Below are positions 8,645 through 15,926 of a DNA stretch of 64,000 bases, piece after piece. The notes below the pieces were generated by a model, which ran no database searches, had not been told where the DNA came from, and saw only the letters and a list, made by a program, of their open reading frames with translations. Source of the DNA: Rhizobacter sp964253025. GTDB taxonomy: Bacteria > Pseudomonadota > Gammaproteobacteria > Burkholderiales > Burkholderiaceae_C. Position 1 is the stretch's first letter, and each line of letters starts with the position of its first letter. Both the position numbers and the translations under genes were made by a program. The stretch is from NCBI RefSeq assembly GCF_964253025.1, contig NZ_CAXUQC020000001.1, positions 2,604,001-2,668,000 of the forward strand. The letters are read 5' to 3'.

Positions 8645-10762
8645 TCACTCGTTGCCGGCAGGCTGCTGATCGCGATCGATCAGGGCCTTCATCGACAGCT
8701 TGACGCGGCCCTTCTCATCGGTCTCGAGAACCTTGACCTTGACGATCTGGCCTTCCTTCAGGAAGTCGGTGACCTTCTCGACGCGCTGGTGGGCGATCTG
8801 GCTGATGTGCAGCAGGCCGTCCTTGCCCGGGAGCAGGTTCACCAGGGCGCCGAACTCCAGCAGCTTGGTGATCGGGCCTTCGTAGATCTTGCCCACTTCG
8901 ACTTCGGCGGTGATCTCTTCGATGCGCTTCTTGGCGTAGGCCGCCTTGTCGGCGTCGGCCGAGGCGATCGTGATGGTGCCGTCTTCGCCGATGTCGATCG
9001 TGGTGCCGGTCTCCTCGGTCAGCGCACGAATGGTGGCGCCGCCCTTGCCGATCACGTCACGGATCTTCTCCGGGTTGATCTTCATCGTGTACAGGCGCGG
9101 CGCGAACTGGGACACCTCGGTCTTGGCCTCGCCCAGGGCGCTGGTCATCTCGCCCAGGATGTGCAGGCGAGCTTCCTTGGCCTGGGCCAGTGCGACCTGC
9201 ATGATCTCCTTGGTGATGCCCTGGATCTTGATGTCCATCTGCAGGGCAGTGATGCCACCGGTCGTGCCGGCCACCTTGAAGTCCATGTCGCCGAGGTGAT
9301 CCTCGTCACCCAGGATGTCGGTCAGCACGGCGAAGCGGTTGCCGTCCTTGATGAGGCCCATGGCGATGCCGGCCACGTGGGCCTTCAGCGGAACGCCAGC
9401 GTCCATCAGGGCCAGGCAACCACCGCACACGGAGGCCATCGACGACGAACCGTTCGACTCGGTGATCTCGGACACGACGCGCATCGAGTACGGGAACTCG
9501 GTGCGGTCCGGCAGGACGGCGACGAGTGCGCGCTTGGCCAGGCGGCCGTGGCCGATCTCGCGACGCTTCGGCGTGCCCACGCGACCGGTTTCGCCAGTGG
9601 CGAACGGAGGCATGTTGTAGTGCAGCATGAAGTGCTCGCTGAACTCGCCGGCGAGCGCATCGATCTTCTGCGAGTCACGGTCGGTGCCGAGGGTCGCGGC
9701 CACCAGGGCCTGCGTCTCGCCACGGGTGAACAGCGCCGAGCCGTGCACGCGCGGCAGCACGCCGTTGCGGATCTCGATCTGGCGCACGGTGCGGGTGTCG
9801 CGACCGTCGATGCGCGGCTCGCCGGCCAGGATCTGGCTGCGAACGATGCGGGCCTCGATGTCGAACAGCACGTTGTCGACCTTGACCTTGTCGAAGTCGG
9901 CGCCTTCGGCGGCGAGTGCGGCCAGCACGCCGGACGTCACTTCACGCGTGGCCTGGGTGCGGGCCTGCTTGGAGCGGATCTGATAGGCGGCACGCAGCTT
10001 CTCTTCGGCCAGGGCCGTGACCTTGCCGATGAAGGCTTCGTCCTTCGCCGGCGGCTGCCAGTCCCACGCCGGCTTGCCGGCGTCGCGCACCAGTTCGTTG
10101 ATCGCGGCAATGGCGATGTTGCCTTGCTGGTGGCCGAACACCACGCCGCCGAGCATGATCTCTTCGCTCAGTTGCTGGGCTTCGGATTCCACCATCAGCA
10201 CGGCGGCTTCGGTGCCGGCGACGACGAGGTCCATCTTGGAGTCGAGCAGCTGGGTCTTGCCCGGGTTCAGCACGTACTCGCCGTTGATGTAGCCCACGCG
10301 CGCAGCGCCGATCGGGCCGTTGAACGGGATGCCGGAGATGGCAAGGGCCGCGCTGGAACCGATCAGGGCGGCGATGTCGGCCGACACTTCCGGATTCAGC
10401 GACAGCACGTGGATGACGACCTGGACTTCGTTGTAGAAGCCTTCAGGGAACAGCGGGCGCAGCGGGCGGTCGATCAGGCGCGACGTGAGCGTCTCGAGCT
10501 CGCTCGGGCGGCCTTCGCGCTTGAAGAAGCTGCCGGGGATCTTGCCGGCGGCGTAGGTCTTCTCGATGTAGTCGACGGTCAGGGGGAAGAAGTCCTGGCC
10601 TGGCTTCGGGTTCTTGGCACCGACGACGGTGGCGAGCACGACGGTGTCTTCGATGTTGACGATGACGGCGCCGCCGGACTGGCGGGCGATCTCACCGGTC
10701 TCGAGCGTGACGGAGTGCTGACCCCATTGGAAGGTCTTGGTGACTTTGTTGAACATGCTCAT
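8645..10762 (-). CDS. pnp: Polyribonucleotide nucleotidyltransferase (PNPase)
   Basis: Phosphorolytic 3'-to-5' exoribonuclease of the RNA degradosome, also acting in RNA tailing. 705 residues, normal. Order of domains: RNase PH-like domain 1, an all-helical linker, RNase PH-like domain 2 (about 310-540, with GETQALVAATLGT), a KH domain around KINPEKIRDVIGKGGATIR, and a C-terminal S1 domain (VGKIYEGPI onwards). ATG 10762 is chosen because AGGAG lies a few bases upstream and the protein then begins MSMFNKVTKTF; the frame is open further upstream but without family similarity. The rpsO-pnp order is the standard one. Confidence 0.98.
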   Translation of the reverse strand: MSMFNKVTKTFQWGQHSVTLETGEIARQSGGAVIVNIEDTVVLATVVGAKNPKPGQDFFPLTVDYIEKTYAAGKIPGSFFKREGRPSELETLTSRLIDRPLRPLFPEGFYNEVQVVIHVLSLNPEVSADIAALIGSSAALAISGIPFNGPIGAARVGYINGEYVLNPGKTQLLDSKMDLVVAGTEAAVLMVESEAQQLSEEIMLGGVVFGHQQGNIAIAAINELVRDAGKPAWDWQPPAKDEAFIGKVTALAEEKLRAAYQIRSKQARTQATREVTSGVLAALAAEGADFDKVKVDNVLFDIEARIVRSQILAGEPRIDGRDTRTVRQIEIRNGVLPRVHGSALFTRGETQALVAATLGTDRDSQKIDALAGEFSEHFMLHYNMPPFATGETGRVGTPKRREIGHGRLAKRALVAVLPDRTEFPYSMRVVSEITESNGSSSMASVCGGCLALMDAGVPLKAHVAGIAMGLIKDGNRFAVLTDILGDEDHLGDMDFKVAGTTGGITALQMDIKIQGITKEIMQVALAQAKEARLHILGEMTSALGEAKTEVSQFAPRLYTMKINPEKIRDVIGKGGATIRALTEETGTTIDIGEDGTITIASADADKAAYAKKRIEEITAEVEVGKIYEGPITKLLEFGALVNLLPGKDGLLHISQIAHQRVEKVTDFLKEGQIVKVKVLETDEKGRVKLSMKALIDRDQQPAGNE

Positions 10763-10911
10763 GCATTTCTCCTGTGTGTTCGGCGCCTGGTGGGCGGCGC
10801 TACAACCCGGAGTGGCTGCATCCTGGCGCGATGCCATTCCATGGACGCTCCGGCGCGTTGCCGCGGGAACGTCGATGGAATGACACATCGTCATCGGTGG
10901 ATGGCCGGACT

Positions 10912-10955
10912 CCAAAACAAAGAGCCTGTGCGGGATACCCCAGACAGGCTCTTTC
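10912..10955 (-). terminator. Rho-independent terminator after rpsO
   Basis: An 11-bp perfect stem (AAAGAGCCTGT at 10919-10929 paired with ACAGGCTCTTT at 10944-10954) with a 14-base loop. Read on the minus strand the stem ends in TTTGTTTT. It lies between rpsO and pnp, so most rpsO transcripts should end here while some may read into pnp. Confidence 0.85.
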
Positions 10956-11023
10956 GGGAACTCATGAACCGGAACGCTGCGCCGGAACTGCTCGCAAGAA
11001 GGGGTTCACGCGTTCCCGTACGA

Positions 11024-11290
11024 TCACTTGCGCAGGCCCAGCTTCTGGATCAGGGCCGTGTAGCGGTCAGCGTCACGGTCCTTCAGGTAAGCCAGCAGGC
11101 TCTTGCGGGTGTTGACCATCTTCAGCAGACCGCGGCGACCGTGGTGGTCCTTCAGGTGGGTCTTGAAGTGGGGGGTCAGCTCGTTGATGCGAGCGGTCAG
11201 CAGGGCGACCTGGACTTCGGGGGACCCGGTGTCGTTGGCGCTGCGTGCGTTGGCCTTGACGATCTCGGCCTTTTGTTCGGTGGTGGACAT
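11024..11290 (-). CDS. rpsO: 30S ribosomal protein S15
   Basis: Primary 16S rRNA-binding protein of the 30S subunit. 88 residues from ATG 11290 (MSTTEQKAEI), close to the family length of 88-89. The conserved blocks NDTGSPEVQVALLT and DHHGRRGLLKMV are intact. An ATG two codons upstream (11296) would add MQ; I prefer 11290 because the GGAA ribosome site then has a 9-base spacing and the N-terminus matches the family. Confidence 0.97.
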   Translation of the reverse strand: MSTTEQKAEIVKANARSANDTGSPEVQVALLTARINELTPHFKTHLKDHHGRRGLLKMVNTRKSLLAYLKDRDADRYTALIQKLGLRK

Positions 11291-11450
11291 CTGCATGTTT
11301 CCAGGAATACCCGGCGCGGCCCTGAGTTGGCGGGCCAGCGGTTTCGGGTGGGTTGACTTGCGGTAGCGGGGGAAACCTCCCCGCGCCGTGCGAAAGCCCT
11401 TGCGGGCCGCTCTGGCCCCTTGAGGCGCAAAGCCGAATGATTATAGCGGA
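11291..11450 (-). promoter_or_regulatory. rpsO promoter and leader
   Basis: On the minus strand a perfect TATAAT lies at 11445-11440, about 150 bases before the rpsO start; the -35 region is not clear. The resulting leader of roughly 140 bases contains the stem GCCC-GCAA-GGGC followed by TTT (around 11387-11402) and other GC-rich inverted segments. S15 represses its own mRNA in many bacteria through leader structures that vary between lineages, so this leader is a candidate for such control, but I cannot identify a known fold. Confidence 0.5.
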
Positions 11451-11545
11451 AGCTGGGCGCCCTGCGGACGGGCCCTGGGAACCGTCGACAAGCCGGCATT
11501 TCACGCTCGCGCCGACCCCGGGACGGAGCCGCGGTTTTCAAGTCC

Positions 11546-11633
11546 CTTGAATTGCCGCGGCGCGGGCCAACGTCGGAGGTCATGGGCCGGCCGCGAACGG
11601 CGTCCCTCACCACCGCATCACCAGGAGCATGCC
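11546..11633 (+). promoter_or_regulatory. Possible heat-shock promoter upstream of hsp20
   Basis: CTTGAA at 11546-11551 matches the -35 element of sigma-32 promoters. The downstream segment around GGCCAACG only loosely resembles the -10 consensus CCCCATNT. AGGAG at 11623-11627 is the ribosome-binding site. The heat-shock assignment is suggestive only. Confidence 0.3.
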
Positions 11634-12095
11634 ATGTTCGTCTTCCCCGCCACCGTGCCTTCGTCTGCCGCAGCCCGCCGCGCATCCGCCAGCCCGCTGC
11701 TGGACGCGCTGTTCGCTCAAGCGGCCCCCACCGGGGGCGCGGTCCGCGCCCCCGCCATGGACGTGAGCGAGGATGCCGCCGGCTACACGCTGGCCTTCGA
11801 AGTCCCTGGCGTCGCTCGTGAGTCGCTCAAGCTCACCATCCACGGCCGGCGCGTCGCCCTGAGCACCGAATCCCCCGCCGGGCCACGGGCCGACGCACCG
11901 CAAGCCGATCAGGCGGGCAAGGGCGAGACTCGCGTGCTGTATCGGGAGCGGAGCGCGCCCCGCTACGCCCGGACCGTGGTGCTCCCCGCGGAAGTCGATG
12001 CGGCGAGTGCGACGGCCCGTTTCGAGAACGGCGTGCTCAGCGTCACGGTGGCCCGCCAGCAAGCCGCCGGCGCACGCCAGGTCACGATCGGCTGA
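11634..12095 (+). CDS. Hsp20/alpha-crystallin small heat-shock protein
   Basis: ATP-independent holdase that binds unfolding proteins in the cytoplasm. 153 residues from ATG 11634, which has AGGAG 6 bases upstream. The first 40 residues are a variable arm. The alpha-crystallin domain follows: AMDVSEDAAGYTLAFEVPG opens it, and the hallmark A-x-x-x-N-G-V-L motif appears as ARFENGVLSVTV near the end. An alanine- and proline-rich insertion lies in the middle of the domain, between about residues 82 and 98. The usual C-terminal I-x-I/V anchoring motif is represented only by the final residues VTIG. It stands alone, divergent from rpsO and convergent with tsaD. Confidence 0.88.
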   Translation: MFVFPATVPSSAAARRASASPLLDALFAQAAPTGGAVRAPAMDVSEDAAGYTLAFEVPGVARESLKLTIHGRRVALSTESPAGPRADAPQADQAGKGETRVLYRERSAPRYARTVVLPAEVDAASATARFENGVLSVTVARQQAAGARQVTIG

Positions 12096-12102
12096 TGCAC
12101 GC

Positions 12103-12130
12103 GCCCGGCCCGCGTGTGCCCCGGCCGGGC
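12103..12130. terminator. GC-rich hairpin between hsp20 and tsaD
   Basis: GCCCGGCC at 12103-12110 pairs perfectly with GGCCGGGC at 12123-12130 across a 12-base loop, in the 42-base gap between two convergent genes. There is no T-tract on either side, so it may be a weak bidirectional terminator or simply protect 3' ends. Confidence 0.4.
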
Positions 12131-12137
12131 CCGCTCG

Positions 12138-13163
12138 TCAGGCGGCGGCCAGCTCCCAGCGAGGCCGCACGTCGAAGCCCTGGTTGAGCGCAGGCTTCGC
12201 GCCCCGCTGCAGGCGCATGGCGGCCGCGAGGGCGATCATTGCCCCGTTGTCGGTGCAGAGGGAAAGCTCCGGGTAGTGCACCCTCACCTCCCGCTTGGCA
12301 CATTCGGCATTCAGCTGGCTGCGCAAGAGCGCATTCGCACCCACGCCACCAGCCACGACCAGGCGCTTGAGGCCGGTCTGCTTGAGGGCCGCCAGCGACT
12401 TGCGCACGAGCACCTCCACGATGGCCTCCTGGGTGGCGGCCGCCAGGTTGGCCTTGTCCTGCTCGCACACGTTCGACAGGCGGAGCAACTGGGTGCGCAC
12501 CGCCGTCTTCAGTCCGGCAAAGGAGAAGTCCAGGTTGCCGCTGTGAAGGAGCGGGCGCGGCAGCGTGAAGGCCGACGGGTCGCCGAAGGCAGCCAGGCGC
12601 GCGAGGGCCGGTCCGCCGGGATAGCCCAGTCCCATCAGCTTGGCCGACTTGTCGAAGGCCTCGCCCGCGGCGTCGTCGATCGTTTCACCCAGCAATTCGT
12701 AGTGACCCACGTCGTCCACCCGCATCAGCTGGGTGTGACCGCCCGACACGAGCAGCGCCACGAACGGGAACTCCGGCGGATCGGAGGCCAGGAAGGGCGA
12801 CAGCAGGTGCCCTTCGAGGTGGTGAACACCGAGCACCGGCTTGCCGAGCGCCGCCGCGAGCGAGCAGGCCACGCCGGCTCCGACGAGGAGCGCGCCGGCC
12901 AGACCCGGCCCGCGGGTGTAGGCGATGACGTCGATGTCGCCCAGCACCAGCCCGGCCTCCCCGAGCACTTGGCGAGCGAGCGGCACGACGCGGCGGATGT
13001 GGTCCCGCGATGCCAGCTCGGGCACGACGCCCCCGTAGGCCTGGTGCATGTCGATCTGGCTGTGCAGCGCATGTGCGAGCAGTCGAGGCACACCGGACGC
13101 GCTGGCATCGACCACTGCCACACCGGTTTCGTCGCACGAGGATTCAACGCCAAGGACCTTCAT
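12138..13163 (-). CDS. tsaD: tRNA N6-adenosine threonylcarbamoyltransferase
   Basis: Transfers the threonylcarbamoyl group to A37 of tRNAs that read ANN codons; works with TsaB, TsaE and TsaC/YrdC, which are not in this window. 341 residues, normal. The ASKHA-fold signatures are visible: N-terminal ESSCDETGVAVVD, the metal-binding pair of histidines in HHLEGH, the glycine-rich VSGGHTQL, and the C-terminal VAGGVGANALLR. It is monocistronic by position: the divergent neighbour starts about 200 bases away. Confidence 0.97.
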   Translation of the reverse strand: MKVLGVESSCDETGVAVVDASASGVPRLLAHALHSQIDMHQAYGGVVPELASRDHIRRVVPLARQVLGEAGLVLGDIDVIAYTRGPGLAGALLVGAGVACSLAAALGKPVLGVHHLEGHLLSPFLASDPPEFPFVALLVSGGHTQLMRVDDVGHYELLGETIDDAAGEAFDKSAKLMGLGYPGGPALARLAAFGDPSAFTLPRPLLHSGNLDFSFAGLKTAVRTQLLRLSNVCEQDKANLAAATQEAIVEVLVRKSLAALKQTGLKRLVVAGGVGANALLRSQLNAECAKREVRVHYPELSLCTDNGAMIALAAAMRLQRGAKPALNQGFDVRPRWELAAA

Positions 13164-13367
13164 CGGGGCAGTGTAGCAAGCCGTGACTTCGTGCCTGAAT
13201 CGAAAAATACTTTCACTCTGTCACAACTTCGACCACGGGTTTTCCCGAGAATGAGGGGCTTACCGTATCGTCCGCCCATCGGCAATGGACTACCCTGCGG
13301 TCTTCCCACGCCCCCACCCGGGGCGTCGGGCACAACAACAAGCTTGATTCTGCAGTTGGGAACGCGC

Positions 13368-13655
13368 ATGAAGGAATATCGCCTCACCTCGTGGCCGGAC
13401 CTCCCGCCCACGTACCAGGCATCGCCGTACCGGCGCATGCTGAGTGACATGTCGCACCGCTATGTCTCGCTGTCCCAACTGGTGGCGAGCAGCGGCGTGC
13501 GCCGCAACGACGTCCGCCAGTTCATCGACGTGCTCGAGTCGCGCGGCCTGCTGGCCGAGCGCGAGCTGTTCGTATCAGACACCCTTCTCGACTCCTTCCG
13601 CCCCTTCGGCGACTGGGTCCGACGCAAGCTCAATCTGTCGCACGGCAGCCGCTGA
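13368..13655 (+). CDS. Small protein with a helix-turn-helix-like segment, function unknown
   Basis: 95 residues, starting at ATG 13368 (MKEYRLTSWP). I do not recognise a named family. The middle (about residues 34-66: SLSQLVASSGVRRN, then VRQFIDVLESRGLL) has the spacing of a winged-helix DNA-binding unit, with a turn glycine between two amphipathic helices followed by a possible wing. The C-terminus FRPFGDWVRRKLNL is basic and amphipathic. There is no signal peptide or membrane segment. The gene has its own terminator and lies just ahead of nasT. It could be a small regulator; being a real gene is supported by codon use similar to its neighbours and the precise terminator behind it. Confidence 0.65.
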   Translation: MKEYRLTSWPDLPPTYQASPYRRMLSDMSHRYVSLSQLVASSGVRRNDVRQFIDVLESRGLLAERELFVSDTLLDSFRPFGDWVRRKLNLSHGSR

Positions 13656-13675
13656 CCTCGCCACGCCTTGCTGCA

Positions 13676-13697
13676 AGCCCGCCTCGGCGGGCTTTTT
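13676..13697 (+). terminator. Rho-independent terminator
   Basis: AGCCCGCC (13676-13683), a 2-base TC turn, GGCGGGCT (13686-13693), then a run of T to 13697. It ends the transcript of the small helix-turn-helix-like gene and separates it from nasT. Confidence 0.85.
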
Positions 13698-13745
13698 CAC
13701 GCCCGAGGCACGCCGACTGGCGCAGATGTTGCTGATCCGCGCGTC

Positions 13746-14399
13746 ATGAGCCCCACGCGCCCTCCCCTCGGTCCCGCCGCGGCCCTTCGCATCGTGATCG
13801 TCGCACCCGACTCCCTGTTGGCCGACGGGACCGATACCCGCGCCTTCACCGAAGCCGAGCGATCCCGCGCACTGCGCATCGGCTTGCTCGAGAGCGGCTA
13901 CAACATCGTCGCCGTGCTGCCTGCCGACGTCTTCCTGCCTGACCGGCTGGCCCAGATCGCGCCGGACATGATCATCGTCGACGCCGAGAGCCAGGCGCGT
14001 GACACGCTGGAGCACGTGGTGCTGGCCACGCGCGAAGCCCGCCGCCCCATCGTTCTCTTCACCGACGACGAGGACACGTCCCATGTCGGTGCGGCCATCG
14101 CCGCGGGGGTGACCGCCTACGTGGTGGCCGGGATGGCGCCGGACCGCGTCAAACCGGTGCTCGAGGTGGCGATGGCCCGCTTCGAGCACGAGGAGGGCCT
14201 GCGCCGCGAGCTGGCAGACGCTCGCACCGAGCTGTCCGATCGCAAGCGCATCGACCGGGCGAAGGCGCTGCTGATGAACCGGCACCACCTCTCGGAGGAA
14301 GAGGCCTACGCCCGCCTGCGCAAGACCGCGATGGACCGTGGCCTGCGCCTCGCCGAGGTGGCGCAGCGGTTCATTGACGTGAGCGACCTGCTGGCCTGA
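13746..14399 (+). CDS. nasT: ANTAR-domain response regulator, nitrate antiterminator NasT
   Basis: RNA-binding antiterminator of nitrate assimilation genes. 217 residues. A receiver-like domain (about 14-135) has its candidate phospho-acceptor at D79 (IIVDAES) and a FTDDED loop. The C-terminal ANTAR domain (about 158-216) is a three-helix bundle with the characteristic RAKALLMNRHHLSEEEAY and later LAEVAQRFI. The start at ATG 13746 gives a family-like N-terminus; an upstream in-frame ATG lies inside the preceding terminator region and is unlikely. The target is immediately downstream: the nrt leader carries paired hexaloop hairpins. No NasS partner gene is adjacent. Confidence 0.92.
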   Translation: MSPTRPPLGPAAALRIVIVAPDSLLADGTDTRAFTEAERSRALRIGLLESGYNIVAVLPADVFLPDRLAQIAPDMIIVDAESQARDTLEHVVLATREARRPIVLFTDDEDTSHVGAAIAAGVTAYVVAGMAPDRVKPVLEVAMARFEHEEGLRRELADARTELSDRKRIDRAKALLMNRHHLSEEEAYARLRKTAMDRGLRLAEVAQRFIDVSDLLA

Positions 14400-14412
14400 A
14401 GGCGGGCGCGCC

Positions 14413-14429
14413 GGCACCACCTGGGTGCA
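14413..14429 (+). promoter_or_regulatory. Candidate NtrC-binding palindrome
   Basis: GGCACC-ACCTG-GGTGCA matches the NtrC dyad TGCACC-N5-GGTGCA at 11 of 12 fixed positions. It lies in the nasT-nrtA gap, about 30 bases before the sigma-54 -24 element, which is closer than typical NtrC enhancers. The combination with the sigma-54 promoter supports nitrogen control. Confidence 0.6.
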
Positions 14430-14458
14430 CGGCAACGCGCCGAACCGGTCCCCGAGGT

Positions 14459-14474
14459 TGGCACAGGCTTTGCA
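14459..14474 (+). promoter_or_regulatory. Sigma-54 promoter of the nrt operon
   Basis: TGGCAC-AGGCT-TTGCA is an exact match to the -24/-12 consensus, with the invariant GG (14460-14461) and GC (14472-14473) separated by the correct 10 bases. The predicted transcription start, about 11 bases past -12, is near 14485, which is the first base of the leader hairpin. Confidence 0.85.
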
Positions 14475-14484
14475 ATTCACTTCG

Positions 14485-14547
14485 CGAAGGATCAACGGCG
14501 ATCCTTCGACATGACACCAGTGGCGCCAACGGCGGTGCTGTCTGGTG
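14485..14547 (+). ncRNA. ANTAR-target leader RNA: two stem-loops with identical AACGGC hexaloops
   Basis: Stem-loop 1 is 14485-14508: nine pairs (CGAAGGATC with GATCCTTCG) closing the six-base loop AACGGC at 14494-14499. Stem-loop 2 is 14515-14547: thirteen pairs with one bulged T, again closing AACGGC (14528-14533). Pairs of hexaloop hairpins with A at loop position 1 and G at position 4 are the established RNA target of ANTAR proteins. NasT binding is expected to prevent formation of the terminator that follows and so allow nrtABD transcription. Confidence 0.88.
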
Positions 14548-14554
14548 GGACGAC

Positions 14555-14610
14555 GGCGTCCCCACGCATCCGGGCCTGGCCCAGGTGACGTGCGGACGCC
14601 TTTTTGTTTT
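14555..14610 (+). terminator. Leader terminator controlled by antitermination
   Basis: GGCGTCC (14555-14561) pairs with GGACGCC (14594-14600) and, after one C-C mismatch, CACG pairs with CGTG, giving an 11-pair stem; a smaller CCTGG/CCAGG hairpin sits in its loop. The stem is followed by TTTTTGTTTT. It lies 35 bases before nrtA and just after the two hexaloop hairpins, so it is the regulated terminator of the leader. Confidence 0.85.
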
Positions 14611-14644
14611 GTCTTCCTGCTTTGCAGACCACAGAGAACCAGCC

Positions 14645-15895
14645 ATGACCCGCCCCATCGACCGAAAGAACCTGATGAGCCGTCGAACCCTGATCAAGGC
14701 TGCCGCGAGCAGCGCCGCAGCCATCGTCCCGGGACTGCCCTCCGCCGTCTACGCCGCCGGCTCCGACAAGCCCGAGAAGACCGAGGTGCGCATCGGCTTC
14801 ATTCCCCTCACCGACTGCGCCTCCGTTGTGATGGCGTCGGTGCTGGGCTTCGACAAGAAGTACGGCGTGAAGATCATCCCGACCAAGGAAGCGTCCTGGG
14901 CCGGCGTGCGTGACAAGCTTGTCAACGGCGAGCTCGACATGGCACATGTGCTGTACGGCCTGGTGTACGGCGTGCACCTCGGCGTGGGCGGCCCGAAGAA
15001 GGACATGGCCGTGCTGATGAACCTGAACCACAACGGGCAGGCCATCACACTGTCGAAGACGCTGGCCGACAAGGGCGCCGTCGACGGCCCGTCACTCGCC
15101 AAGCTGATGGCGCGCGAGAAGCGGGAGTACACCTTCGCCGGCACCTTCCCGACCGGCACGCACGCCATGTGGATGCACTACTGGTTGGCGGCCTCCGGCA
15201 TCAACCCCATGTCGGGCGCCAAGCTGATCACCGTGCCGCCACCGCAGATGGTGGCCAACATGCGGGTCGGCAACATGGACGGCTTCTGCGTGGGTGAACC
15301 GTGGAACCACCGCGCCATCATGGACGGCATCGGCATCACCGCCAACACCACCCAGGACATCTGGAAAGACCACCCCGAGAAGGTGCTCGGCACCACCGCC
15401 GACTTCGTAAAGGCCAATCCGAACACCGCACGTGCCGTGACGATGGCCGTGCTGGAGGCCAGCCAGTGGATCGACGCCAGCTTGCAGAACAAGCTGAAGA
15501 TGGCCGAGACCGTGGCCCAGAAGGCCTACGTGAACACCAGCGTGGATGCCATCAACCAGCGCATCCTCGGCCGCTACCAGAACGGCATGGGCAAGACCTG
15601 GGACGACCCCAACCACATGAAGTTCTTCAACGACGGTGCGGTGAACTTCCCCTACCTGTCGGACGGCATGTGGTTCCTCACGCAGCACAAGCGCTGGGGC
15701 TTGCTCAAGGAGCACCCGGACTACCTTGCCGTCGCGCGCCAGGTCAACCGGGTGGACCTGTACCGCGAGGCCGCGAGCGCACTGAAGGTGAGCGTCCCGA
15801 AGGACGTCCTGCGCACCAGCAAGCTCATCGACGGCACGGTCTGGGACGGCCGGGACCCGAAGAAGTACGCCGATGGCTTTGCCATCAAGGCCTGA
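14645..15895 (+). CDS. nrtA: Nitrate ABC transporter, substrate-binding protein with Tat signal
   Basis: Extracytoplasmic receptor that captures nitrate (possibly also nitrite) for the NrtB/NrtD transporter. 416 residues from ATG 14645. The N-terminus has a twin-arginine signal: SRRTLIK at about residues 12-18, a hydrophobic stretch rich in alanine, and a cleavage site near AVYAAG. The mature part is the NrtA/CmpA-type NMT1-like fold (TEVRIGFIPLTDCASVVMAS at its start). A folded-state Tat export suggests folding before export. It is the first gene of nrtABD, behind an ANTAR-controlled terminator. A bicarbonate-binding CmpA role is possible from fold alone, but nasT and the leader argue for nitrate. 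Confidence 0.92.
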   Translation: MTRPIDRKNLMSRRTLIKAAASSAAAIVPGLPSAVYAAGSDKPEKTEVRIGFIPLTDCASVVMASVLGFDKKYGVKIIPTKEASWAGVRDKLVNGELDMAHVLYGLVYGVHLGVGGPKKDMAVLMNLNHNGQAITLSKTLADKGAVDGPSLAKLMAREKREYTFAGTFPTGTHAMWMHYWLAASGINPMSGAKLITVPPPQMVANMRVGNMDGFCVGEPWNHRAIMDGIGITANTTQDIWKDHPEKVLGTTADFVKANPNTARAVTMAVLEASQWIDASLQNKLKMAETVAQKAYVNTSVDAINQRILGRYQNGMGKTWDDPNHMKFFNDGAVNFPYLSDGMWFLTQHKRWGLLKEHPDYLAVARQVNRVDLYREAASALKVSVPKDVLRTSKLIDGTVWDGRDPKKYADGFAIKA

Positions 15896-15926
15896 GCACC
15901 CCACCCTGCCCCACGAGGAGATCATC

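Noticed and set aside
8603..11356. A 917-codon open frame on the plus strand opposite pnp and rpsO
   Set aside because: It is a high-GC shadow frame of PNPase: the product is low in complexity, rich in histidine, arginine, glycine and alanine, and matches no domain, while the minus strand encodes a complete PNPase.
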